Below, in pieces: positions 47,762-57,606 of a stretch of DNA of 64,000 bases (within the stretch, counting starts at the first letter, position 1; every line of letters starts with the position of its first letter). Source of the stretch: Annulohypoxylon bovei var. microspora (taxonomy: Eukaryota; Ascomycota; Sordariomycetes; Xylariales; Hypoxylaceae); the NCBI GenBank assembly GCA_022836615.1, contig MU405274.1:124001-188000 (forward strand). The letters run 5' to 3'. The translations under genes and the position numbers were made by a program. The notes under the pieces are model-generated. The model was not told the DNA's origin. It did no database searches and was given only the letters and a program-made list of their open reading frames with translations.

Positions 47762-48591
47762 TCATCCCTTCTTTTCCTCTTCTTTTAACCTTTCAACCAG
47801 TTTTGTCCTGAGAAAGTCGCTGAGACCTAGGCTGCGCATTTGTAGATGCAAGGTTAGCTGAGGTCGGAGATGCGGGTTTGGGGATTCCCGAGAACTTACA
47901 TTCCCTCGTTGGTAATTATGCGATAAGTACCGCTGGGCTCGAACTCTCCTACGATGTTTCCAGAACCATCAACCTCAATACTACCAAAAATATCCTCCGG
48001 CCATGCGATTCTGCCATAGTCGGGTGGATTTCTTAAGTCGCTGAGGTGAATGTGTCCTCCTACTCCAGCGCCCCCAGCGCCTCCTTGAGCGCTGGCTCCG
48101 CCGCCGCCTCCTCCTCCAGCACCACCTCCCCCACCTAAGCCGGCCGCCGTCCCTTTCGTGCCTCGCTGTTTTCGCTGTTGGGGGAAGAATGCGCCGCCTG
48201 AACCGAGAGTCGCTCCGCCAGGTCCGGCGAAAGCTTGCGCTTGAGATAGAAGGTCCTGGTCCTGCGCAGCATGATTTCGAAGAACATCCGTTAAGATGGA
48301 CATGAATTCGCGGTTCTCGGAGAAGGACTGTGGTGTTGGTGGCAGCTCCGTTGTAGAGCCAATGGCTAGTCTATGTATCGGTGGATTGGTATCGAGGTAT
48401 GTGAGTAGGTGTCGATTGTCCACTGAGGCATTAGGGAACACTTTCTTAAAGAGCAATCGTTGTGAGCGAAGAAATCCAATTTATTATGTAGAGCTACTGA
48501 CTATGTAGGGGTTGGTGCTCAATGTAGAGACGTATCTATGTGATAATAGTGTCCTACATGTTGGAGCGATTCGAACTCGTGATAATAGCAT
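47762..48591 (-). CDS. Conserved fungal protein with mitochondrial presequence and glycine-rich linker
   Basis: Three exons (48591-48502, 48444-47900, 47831-47762) give 234 residues. The first intron (57 bp) has a less usual GTCAGT donor and an AAG acceptor; the second is standard (GTAAGT...GCAG). The first 28 residues (MLLSRVRIAPTCRTLLSHRY) look like a mitochondrial targeting peptide. Conserved segments are VFPNASVDN, GSTTELPPTPQSF, then a Gly/Ala-rich linker (about 130-165), then HIHLSDLRNPPDYGRIAWPEDIFG and the end ILGLSDFLRTKLVERLKEE. I recall similar proteins of unknown function across Pezizomycotina but no assigned role. It is divergent from DPB2 with 353 bp between starts. Exon 1 is the least certain part. 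Confidence 0.7.
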
Positions 48592-48944
48592 CTTGAGACT
48601 GTGCAAATCAGGTAGGTTGGTAGGCTGTTCGAGGTATTCGGAAACGCTTATTGAATATCGAAACGAAATTTGCTCAAGAGCTTCGAAGCTATGCGATACT
48701 GACGTAGGGTTCCCTATTTTAGCGCTTAGCGTCGAATTGATGGTACATGCGCCTACCCCCACACTGCCCCGTCGATTAATGGGTCCCTGTAGGTCATTAA
48801 CGCGTAAAACGCGGTGGACGCGCTTTCTAATTCAAGACCCATTGAAATATCGAATCATTGTCTAGGTACTAGGTACAAGACCAAGATTATATACCTATTA
48901 CGAATCATAGAAATGAGAATTTGTAAAGGTCGGGATTATTCAAG
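48592..48944. promoter_or_regulatory. Bidirectional promoter, conserved protein / DPB2
   Basis: 353 bp between divergent starts. It contains an exact ACGCGT at 48800-48805 and two further ACGCG cores within 20 bp, 120-145 bp upstream of the DPB2 ATG. Confidence 0.6.
48800..48805 (+). promoter_or_regulatory. MCB-like element (ACGCGT) upstream of DPB2
   Basis: Palindromic ACGCGT followed by ACGCGG (48809) and ACGCGC (48818). ACGCGT is the known binding core of the MBF cell-cycle factor, which drives S-phase genes such as DNA polymerase subunits in yeasts. Function here is inferred from position and target. Confidence 0.5.
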
Positions 48945-51413
48945 ATGCAGAAAAATAAATCCCTAGCTGCGTCAATATTCGCGCCGAAAACGCCTGGCCC
49001 CTCGAACCCAATTCCGTCTTCATCTCCGGCCTTTGGAACGCCCGCTCATACCCTCAAACCTTTCGCTATAGCGCCGCCAACCAAGGCCACTATCCTCCCA
49101 ATTCTTCTTCCGCCTGCGACCTTAAGACCTCTAGCATTCCGAACCTTTACGAAGAAGCACAGCTTAACGCTTACCTCGACAGCCCTACAAGAATTGGCAA
49201 CCTTTATCGGCCGACATTGTGGTTCGGGATGGCGCGAAGAAGGGCTAGCGGAGAAGGTCTTGGAAGAGGCGGCGAAGAGCTGGAAGAACCGAAATGGAGG
49301 CGTCATGGTGGATGGAACCAGTCAGGAGCTGAAAGACATTCTCAAGACGCTAGAAGGGAACATGCATGGTGGAAGAATAGTGACGGGGCGAGAACTAAAC
49401 CGACAGAATAGTTTAGTCCTAGACTCTAGTCAAGAACTCGATTTATCGAACACAAGACTAGGTCTAAGGCCGACAAAAGCTCTATCTCGTAATGACACTG
49501 AGACAAGCTTTGGTATGTCCGGGCTAGGTGTCGAAGAAGATGAGCCGGACGACGAAGGCCTGAACCATCCGAGGAATTGGTTGAAGATTGTTGGTGCATA
49601 CGATCAACCACGCATGCTATACAACGTGGCGAAGAAACACTTTGAAAAGTAGGTATTTTTCCAATTATCCCCTATTATATCCTACTAGGTAGACGCCAAA
49701 ACTTACGGTACTTCAAGGGACCCCTCCAAGCCATCTTTAATGCCACCAGCATCCCACAAAACCACTCTATTCCGAAACAGATACAATGTCATACACCAGC
49801 GGCTTCTTCGAAACGAATCCTTCCAAAGCTCGTCCGTAGCAAACACAAAAGCTGCCCCATCCCTAAAACGATCCACGTCCTCCAACCTAACCACCCAGCA
49901 AACATACAAGATCACCCCGATCGCAAATCTCCTCGGCCGGCATGGTAGCCACCACATGCTCCTCGGGCTGCTCTCGGTCCTGCCCACAGGCGGCCTAGCA
50001 ATCAGCGACCTAACCGGAACTATCTCGCTCGATCTATCGCAAGCCGTCGCTATACCCGAGGACTCGGCCTGGTTCACGCCCGGCATGATCGTGCTCGTCG
50101 ACGGCGTGTACGAAGAGGAAGAGGAATCAACAGGCAAGGGTCTCGGCGGCAGCAACGGCGTAGGCGGCATAATCGGCGGCCGCTTCCAGGGGTTCTTCCT
50201 AGGACAGCCGCCGTGCGAGAAGCGCAAGGCGACCCTCGGCGTCAGCGGGCCCGACGACCACACCATCGGCGGCGGGTTCGGGTGGATCGACTTCCTCGGC
50301 GTGGGCAGCGAGCGCGCCGTCGGGTCCAAGATGCGCAAGGTGGAGGCGCGGCTGCTCCGACAATCGCTTCGACACCCGTCCTCGCTCGCCGACCCCGACT
50401 CCTCGCCGCCCCCGAGCCGCACGCGCGTCGTCGTCCTCGGTGAGCTCCACCTCGACCAGCCGCGGGCCCTGCAGGCGCTGCGCAAGATCCTCACGCTGTA
50501 CGCGGCGGAGCCCGAGGGCAGCGCGCCCATGACCTTCGTGCTCGCCGGCAACTTCACGCGCCACGCCGTCATGGCCGGCGGCGGCGCCAGCGGCGCCTCC
50601 GTCGAGTACAAGGAGTACTTCGACGCCCTGGCCTCCGTGCTCTCCGACTTCCCCACCCTGCTCTCCTCGTCCACCTTCGTGTTCGTGCCTGGCGACAACG
50701 ACGGCTGGGCCTCGGCCTTCGGCGGCGGCGCTGCCGTCCCGCTGCCCCGAGGAGCCGTCCCGGAGCTGTTTACGAGCAGGGTCAGGCGCGCGTTCACGGC
50801 CGCGAACGCGGAGGCGGGAATCGGGATTGGGGCCGGCGCGGAGAGGAAGGGCGGCGAGGCTATCTGGACGACGAATCCGAGCCGGCTGTCGGTGTTCGGC
50901 CCGAGCCACGAGATCGTGGTGTTCCGTGACGACATGTCGGCGCGGATGCGGCGCATGGCGGTGCGGTTGAAGACTTCGAAGTCCGACGAGCAGGACCGGG
51001 AGAGCGAACCGTCTGTACCGGACCTCGATGATATAGACATGGCGAACGCGCTGGACGGCGCGGACTCCATGGACGTCGATTCCGCGCCTGCCAAATTAGC
51101 CGAGCCCGAGGTGCCTCACGACGTGCACTCGGCGCGGAAGCTGGTCAAGACGGTGCTGGACCAGGGGTACCTGTGCCCCTTCCGCCACGCGATCCGCCCC
51201 GTGCACTGGGACCACGCGGGCGCGCTGCACCTGTACCCCCTACCGACCGCCATGGTGCTCGCGGACCCGACGGCGCCGCCGTTCTGCGTCACGTACGAGG
51301 GCTGCCACGTAATGAATCCTGGGGCTGTGCTGGTGGCTGGCCGGAGAGGCGTGGGACGCTGGGTCGAGTATGAATTAGGAGGAACGGGAAGGGTGCGGGA
51401 GTGTCTGTTCTAG
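48945..51413 (+). CDS. DPB2: DNA polymerase epsilon subunit B
   Basis: Two exons (48945-49648, 49718-51413; 69-bp intron, phase 2) give 799 residues. The join HFEK|DPSKPSLMPPASHKTTLFRNRY matches the family. After a disordered N-terminus with an ATILPILLPPATLRPLAFR segment, an N-terminal helical domain leads to LFRNRYNVIHQRLLRNESF (about 255-273). An OB-fold and an inactive calcineurin-type phosphoesterase domain follow, with GELHLDQPRAL, VLAGNFTRH and FVPGDNDGWAS, ending in LYPLPTAMVLAD and NPG. Dpb2 is the essential non-catalytic subunit of the leading-strand replicase and links it to the GINS/CMG helicase. The C-terminal half is very GC-rich at third codon positions. Confidence 0.95.
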
Positions 51414-51883
51414 AGATGACTGGAATGGATGCAAGATAATATGGGCGGGTGTGGTGAAAAGGGTGATAGGACACGGATACTTCTACATCTGAAATGTCAA
51501 ATATGAATGTGACGACGATGAAAGGTGGGCGGGCATAGCATAGCATTCCGGTAATACGACGAAATCATGAAATTCAAAACTTGCGAGCCCAGTTCACTGC
51601 TAATTATTTGAGACGAAGAGGACAAGGTTAAGTAGGTCGTGATCAGATTTTATTAAGACCGTCATGGGACATTAGATACGTTTCGGCTCGTTCTCTACAG
51701 CATCGTCGTCGGTGCTGCTGGCTTGCAGCCATTAAAAAGGGCGTAAGCAATCTGGAATATGTACATAGAAAAACCGCGAGTGGCCACAAGCTTGTACGTG
51801 CACTGCTGCTCTCCAACATCGAAACGAAACAGTAATAAAAAATTATAGGTAGACGTTTAATCCAACATCACCTCCTATATGGT
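51414..51883. other. Convergent intergenic region between DPB2 and ERG4
   Basis: 470 bp holding both 3' UTRs. Nothing else recognised. Confidence 0.5.
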
Positions 51884-53768
51884 TTAAATGATATACTATA
51901 GAATTCGGTTATTAGCTATGCATGTTCCGAATGCTCGTTACTAGGGTGTAGGATAGGTGGGTACTTACCGGAATGAAAAGGTACGGAACCTGTCTCTCGT
52001 ATTCTTTCCACGCCTCGCCGTACTTGTTCTTGCAGCGCTCGACGTCCCGCATGGCGCGGTGCGTGATCATGCAGCAGAAGAAGACGGGGTAGAACCAGGG
52101 GAAGGGGCTGCTGAAGCCCGTGATCAGGCCCCAGCTGATGGCGAAGAACGCGTCGCAGGTATAATGCAGCTTGCGCGCGTATCCCCACCAGCCGTCGACG
52201 AGGATCTTGTCGCCGGTCTGCGTGTCGATGGTCTTCGGGTTGTCGATGTATATCCACGGGAGAGCCGGGAAGGTGTTACGCTTCTCGAGGTTGCCGCGCT
52301 CCCTGGCCCGGAAGGCGTTCTTCTGCCCGTTGGCCTGGTCCCAGACAATATACACGGCCACATAAGCAACGAAGAGGCAGCCCAAGGCATACTTATTCCA
52401 AGCATATTCCGACGGGTCGTGGTTTGCGAGGTAGATCGTGCAGTGGCAGTACGAAAGAGGAACGCCGGCCATGTTCCAGAAAATCAGCATGAAACCCCAT
52501 TTCTCGTAATACATGTCCCAAGTAGTGATAATGAGCTGCTCCCCTTTAGAGCAGGCATTGGCGTACAGATAATGGGCCATGACCAAGAACAAGACCTCGC
52601 CCGAGACGTAACCGTAATTCTCATACTGGCGCGCCGCAGCCGCACAGCTAAGTCCGAAAAGGATGAACCAGGGGATGCGAACCTCGTAGAACATCTTAAA
52701 GTCGAGGATGCCGAACATGCGGGGGTTGAGCTCGGCCCCCATGAAGAAGTCGTAGATGGGGTAACCTGTCATCCGGTGTTGCGCGCCGCGGATCAGGGCG
52801 GAAAAGTATGCGACGAAAGCACACAAGAAGCCGGAGAGGATGGCGACAGACATTATCGGACCGAATTCGTCGAGGAAGGTATAGATCTTGAACGTGCCGG
52901 TGAAATGGCACGCGGCCATGACAACGATGGTGAGATAGAAGCTCGCGTAGGCGGAACAGTAGTACGGGAGCTGTTTACCTCCCTCGTGGGGAAGAGGCTT
53001 TCCCTTACCCCAGACGCCGGGCATCAACATGTAGCAAGCGGCCTCGAAGATATAGTATACCCAGTAGATCTTCCATGCTCGCAGGTGAGGAAATGCGCCG
53101 GTGTAAATGAGTTCCCACAGGTGTAGGCCGAACTCAGCGAGGGACTCGCCTTCCTTCGGCAGCGGCAGTTTGCCATTATAGTAAGTAGCACCAATCCACA
53201 TGTAGTACATGAGTGCAGGAAATCCAATCATGAGAGCCAGAGCGCCAAAACTACCTCCAAACTCGACAACACCAGAGTGGTCGACTTTAGGGTCCATGCC
53301 CGGCTTCCAACCGTCAATGACCTGTTCCTCCACATGTCCCTTTGCGCTTCCATTTGCGTGTCCATTTGCGTATCCATTTGCGTGTCCATTAGTGTGTCCA
53401 TTAGTATGTCCATTGGTATGTCCATTCGTGTATCCGTTGGTATGACCGTTCGTATATCCGTTGGTATGGCCGTTCGTGTGTCCATTAAGTTTCGGTTCTT
53501 GGCCATTTGTATCGACTTTGTGATTAAGGACAGCAGACAGCTTCTCGTCGGGAACGGGACTGAACTCTTCCTCCTTCGGCGCGACATCAGAATCGTCTAT
53601 GTTCTCGACGAATTTGCCGACTCCCCGACGTCGTACAGATCTAGATCTGGTAGATCTGCTTGTGGCAGTCTCGGCAGCAGAGCTTGAGTCGCCATCATCA
53701 GACGCGCCGTCAATAGGGGGGAACTGGGATTTGCGTCGCGTCGAGCGACGACCAGGAGTTTCGACCAT
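51884..53768 (-). CDS. ERG4: Delta(24(28))-sterol C-24 reductase
   Basis: Two exons (53768-51969 and 51895-51884; 73-bp intron with a GCTAATAAC branch site) give 603 residues. The last exon adds only YII before the stop, which restores the expected end VPYLFIPYII. About eight transmembrane helices follow a hydrophilic N-terminus of some 170 residues. Family motifs include FFMGAELNPR, GWWGYARKLHYTCD, THRAMRDVERC and KYGEAWKEY. The enzyme performs the last step of ergosterol synthesis in the ER, using NADPH. An unusual feature is a tandem NGHT/NGYT tetrapeptide repeat at residues about 94-140. Confidence 0.93.
53349..53486 (-). repeat. 12-bp coding minisatellite in ERG4 (NGHT repeats)
   Basis: About twelve units of a 12-bp sequence encode N-G-[H/Y/S]-[T/A]. 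Units towards the C-terminal side have Ala in place of Thr. All units keep the frame. Confidence 0.9.
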
Positions 53769-54537
53769 TCCGTCGAAAAGTTCCTTTTTTCTACAATTCC
53801 ATAGTAGTATGCATTAGCAAATCTTTATTTCTCTTGTGGTAATACTTTGTCTTTGTCACACTTTAAAATGCAAGACTGTCACCAATCCCCATCCAAAATC
53901 CAAAATGCCACCGCGAATCGTGTTATTTTCCCACGGTACAACCAACCAACATAAACAAAATAACAACTCTCGAAAGGAAATGCAAACATACCTAGGAGTC
54001 GCGCGTAAAGAGTATCGCGACGACATTTTTAATTATGAAAGATACCTAAAGTATTCTTTTGAAAGAGTGGACAACGGGCAAGTTAATGCTCGTCACTTTG
54101 GGGATTGGAAGTCGTAACGGACAGAAAAGCGTTGAACGAGACCCTGTCCATTCCTCTTCTAGTCACTTTTTTTCTATGTTTTTAGGATTGGGTCTTAATT
54201 AATTTTTGCCCGCTTTTTCCGGTAGTCAGGGGCAGCCCGCGGAAAGCGCCCGACGATCATATCGAAGCTTAATCGAAGGCCCACTATTTCCCCAATCTAA
54301 CACAAATAAGGTCCTTAGTACATAACCCTCATAACTCTCATACCTAACCCTCATTGGAACCCTCATTCTCGCAATACACTATTGAACGCCTCAGCTTTCA
54401 TGAAGCTCTTTCACTTAAGACTTCAATAAACCCGATCATAAACAAGCCTGAATCATGCCGGGGGCTTGAATGATACTTCAGTTATAACACCATGTTTTCG
54501 CACCCCAGCAGCCCGACCAACTCAACATTATCCACCT
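53769..54537. other. Intergenic region upstream of ERG4
   Basis: 769 bp, the promoter side of ERG4 and the 3' side of the next minus-strand gene. A plus-strand frame at 53836-54117 has no protein features and is not annotated. Confidence 0.5.
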
Positions 54538-55881
54538 TTAATCAATAGGTGATTGTGGTCTTGGTCGTCGTGGCCGCCTTCTCGACCCGGGTCCTCCAAA
54601 AGGCGCCATTGGTTTATATGGTCCAGGAATATCCTCTTCCAAACTGTTGCGGCTATTTTGTGAACGATCCAACTCAGCTACCGAGACTACCGATGGACCC
54701 TTTCGTTCTGACCGCTTTTCCACCTGCGGATCATTTTCATGAGCTGTCTCAGATGAATCTGCTTCTCTGTGGCTCGGTTCAACAATGTTGTCTTTTTGCT
54801 GGCTTTCTTCGATGTGGGGCTGGATAGGTGTTTGTGGCGTTTGCTCGACGATTCTCGATTGACTTCGCTTCTCTCGAATCCTACCAGTCTCAAGGCCATG
54901 TGAGAGTATTTCAGAATGAGGGGCATTTGAGGTATGTATCTTCTCATCATATGTGTTTTGGCTAGATGTTTGGTGTCGTTTATGACGAATACTTCCCTCG
55001 TCATATACTTCGGTCGAATTTCCTCCAGATGCTGGTGCAGATCTCGCAGATACTCTAGATTCCTGCCGCATATGACGCGGGGGCTCCTGGCGTGAAGACT
55101 TCCGGCGCGAAGATCTTCTACTCTCAAGTGGTGCCTCTAGAGTATATGATTTAAGCGCATCAATGGCATATCGCTCTAATTGGCGACTGCCTTTCATGCT
55201 TATATTGTATGATTTATCTCGGTCTATTTCAGACCATGTCCCTGACGGATGCTTACGCCTCTGATGCTCAGCCAGCTCATGTCGAAGCTTTTTAGCCGTC
55301 GATACGCAGTTTTTCAGCATCTTTTTAAGCATTTTACTGACGGGATCAGCGGTGAATTCTCAACCCGTGTCTGATTTCACGTACATCTCATCATCATTCC
55401 CGTTCTTTCTTATCGTCTCTTCGAGTTTGAAGCAGTTTGAAAGCAACGAAACGTTGGCTGTTGCGCTTTGGATGCTCAGGCGTAGCTCTGGCACGTCCGG
55501 TTTCCTCCACAGCCATATAATCCGAACCCAAAACGTATTGAATGGTACAAGATTAGGGTCGTTAATTTCGACAAAGCGCGCCACAAGATGAGCGAATCCC
55601 TCCTTGACTAATTCGCATTGTCTTGCGATTTTTCGGACTAACCCGGCTCTCGTGGCTTCGAACTTCTGGTCTAATTTATTAGCAAACTCCTTGGTTAGAT
55701 TGTGAAAATAACATAGTAGGTCGGTAAATATCGAGGTTTCGAGTATGAAGGATTCAATCTCTTTCGGTGCAGAGCGTATAGTATTCACACAAACACGCAG
55801 GTCTCTTGTCAGTTTCACCATGGTTCCGCTCAATTCCATAATAGCTGCAAGACCACCAATCAGTGTAAGTGCTTCCGCCAT
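54538..55881 (-). CDS. Fungal STAND/NLR-type N-terminal domain protein with disordered tail
   Basis: Two exons (55881-55385 and 55336-54538) give 431 residues. The 48-bp intron (GTACGT...GTCAG, phase 2) is short but in phase and removes a stop codon. The N-terminal 200 residues are helical; MAEALTLIGGLAAIMELSGTM opens them and resembles domains found at the N-terminus of fungal NLR-like and other signalling proteins. A Lys/Arg-rich helix (MLKKMLKNCVSTAKKLRHEL) then leads to a Ser/Arg/Glu/Gln-rich disordered tail of about 210 residues ending in SRRRPRRPRPQ. No nucleotide-binding or repeat domain follows, so the protein carries the sensing or execution module alone. Function is unknown; a role in self-recognition is only inference. 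Confidence 0.65.
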
Positions 55882-57606
55882 GTCAAAATGACTTATTGGA
55901 TGCAGCTTTTCGCGTTGTCATTCCTAATAATTCAATAGAAGACCTTTGTTGATAAATTCTATTTACATCGTCAACCCTTAAAACATAGCCCCCCTGTTGG
56001 TTGGACATTTGCGGGAGGATTGTAAAAGAATGTGGAGGAGGGGCCTCCCCGATAATTCGACGCCAACGGCGATGGCGTGATAGCTCCAGCTCCGTGGCTT
56101 TCGGCTTTGAAGCTCTATGGCCTGCCTGTGCTGCGGCATATCTGCACTTCGCCATTCACGGCACTTATTTTGACCATTCGGGTTTCAACCGATACTACTC
56201 CAAACCCTTTCTACCAAGACTCGATTTCATAGGTACCCAGCTTTGCCATTATCGGTGAGCCTGTGGCATTATAAGAAATGGCTAGACATAAAGTAAACGT
56301 CGTTTCTCTAACTTCACGTTCTGGGAAAATTGAAGTTTGCGCGCTGCAATTAAACACCTCTCTTGGTCCGTTGTTATATCTTTCAACATACTATCTCGTC
56401 AGCTTATTACATATCCCCTTGCGAGCTCAACGCAAAGGGCGATAAGACTCGCTTCAGTCCTAGGGTTAAGCCGATGTGGGGAGGGCTATTCTCCGAAAAT
56501 AATGACGACTGCTGAACTGTTCAGCTCCGAAATCACGAAGCTAGAATCATCAGGTTTGTAAAACATTACCAACAACGTGATTTAATTCACTCAAATCTCG
56601 AAAACTAGATAGACGTACGTATAAATTGAGGAGGTTAGAAGCTAAAGTTATACTAGATTATCGATTTGATTAGAATATTATCAACCCCGTTACAATAAGG
56701 GTTTAGGTAAACGGCGCGAAGTAGGTTATCTCTTGCTAACTACTGGGTAGCATATAGATAACTGCTATCGTTTCCATTTCTGGTAATAATGCCATTGTGG
56801 AGTCAACGCCCGAAGGTAAGGCTCGCGGCAGCGCCCGCCTCATCACTTACTGCACATACAATACATTAGGATAGGCATTATCACCACCCTACAGGTATTA
56901 GAACCGGAATCGTTAGGACCCGCCGATTGGATGCTACTGATAACTTCACGCTAAGTCCGGTTCAAGAGACCGTTATGGAGCTACGGATAGAAAGCCACGC
57001 GGAGGGCGCATGCTTACCAACATAGACGTCCGCAGATAAGCATCCCCGCAAAGGGCGCACCCCGACCCGGCTAGTTGGGACCTGGACCTGGTTCAATGAG
57101 GTTCTGAAATTATCTAAAGCGCAAGCTTCTTCGACGGCAAGCTTTTGAGGCGGTCAGCAAGGAAGCTTATACACGCTCTCTAAAGTTGCCCCCATCGGCT
57201 CGGAAAGTGTCGCCCGATGACAGCTAAGTAGCTGACGTCCTCTCGCAGACTCTTATCTTACGCACCTACCTCTTCGGGGAGATATCTTGAAGGATACCAC
57301 CGTGATGTAATCCTATCAGCATCTCGCACTCCATGCGAGGCTAGTGACGCTTTTCGTATCGAGATCACATACGCCCTATTCTCTATCTACTCGACCGCGA
57401 GTAAATGTCATGGCTAGGGCCTCGCTTTCGGCCCGCAAACATACGATAGCGTCTTCTCATAGGGCCAGGGAGATTGTGATCCGTTGTCGGTATGTCAGGC
57501 TGCAATGGACGAGGCTCGGGGTATATATAATCGTAGATCAGTCAATATAGATCGTCGTTGGTTACTCGCTCTGTAGCTCTGCCCAACTCCTCTACAAGTC
57601 TCAGCA
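55882..57606. other. Divergent intergenic region upstream of the L-amino-acid oxidase
   Basis: 1.7 kb without a supported gene. The right third (about 56800-57300) is noticeably GC-richer than the left part. A minus-strand frame at 55883-56155 ends immediately before the start of the STAND-domain gene and is not convincing. Confidence 0.5.
57522..57530 (+). promoter_or_regulatory. TATA box of the L-amino-acid oxidase gene
   Basis: TATATATAA about 77 bp upstream of the ATG and close to a CAAT-like sequence. It is a strong core-promoter match, consistent with a tightly regulated accessory gene. Confidence 0.55.

Noticed and set aside
48560..48600. Minus-strand GAGTTCGAATC resembling a tRNA T-arm
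   Set aside because: It does not pair as a T stem and lies inside the presequence-coding exon of the 47762-48591 gene.
49703..51094. 463-codon minus-strand open frame opposite DPB2
   Set aside because: It is the antisense shadow of the GC-rich DPB2 exon, with Ser/Pro/Arg-rich composition typical of such shadows.
51957..53126. 389-codon plus-strand open frame opposite ERG4
   Set aside because: Antisense shadow of a GC-rich membrane-protein gene; no independent features.
55883..56155. 90-codon minus-strand frame just before the STAND-domain gene
   Set aside because: It ends right before the start codon of that gene, has no family features and cannot be joined to it.
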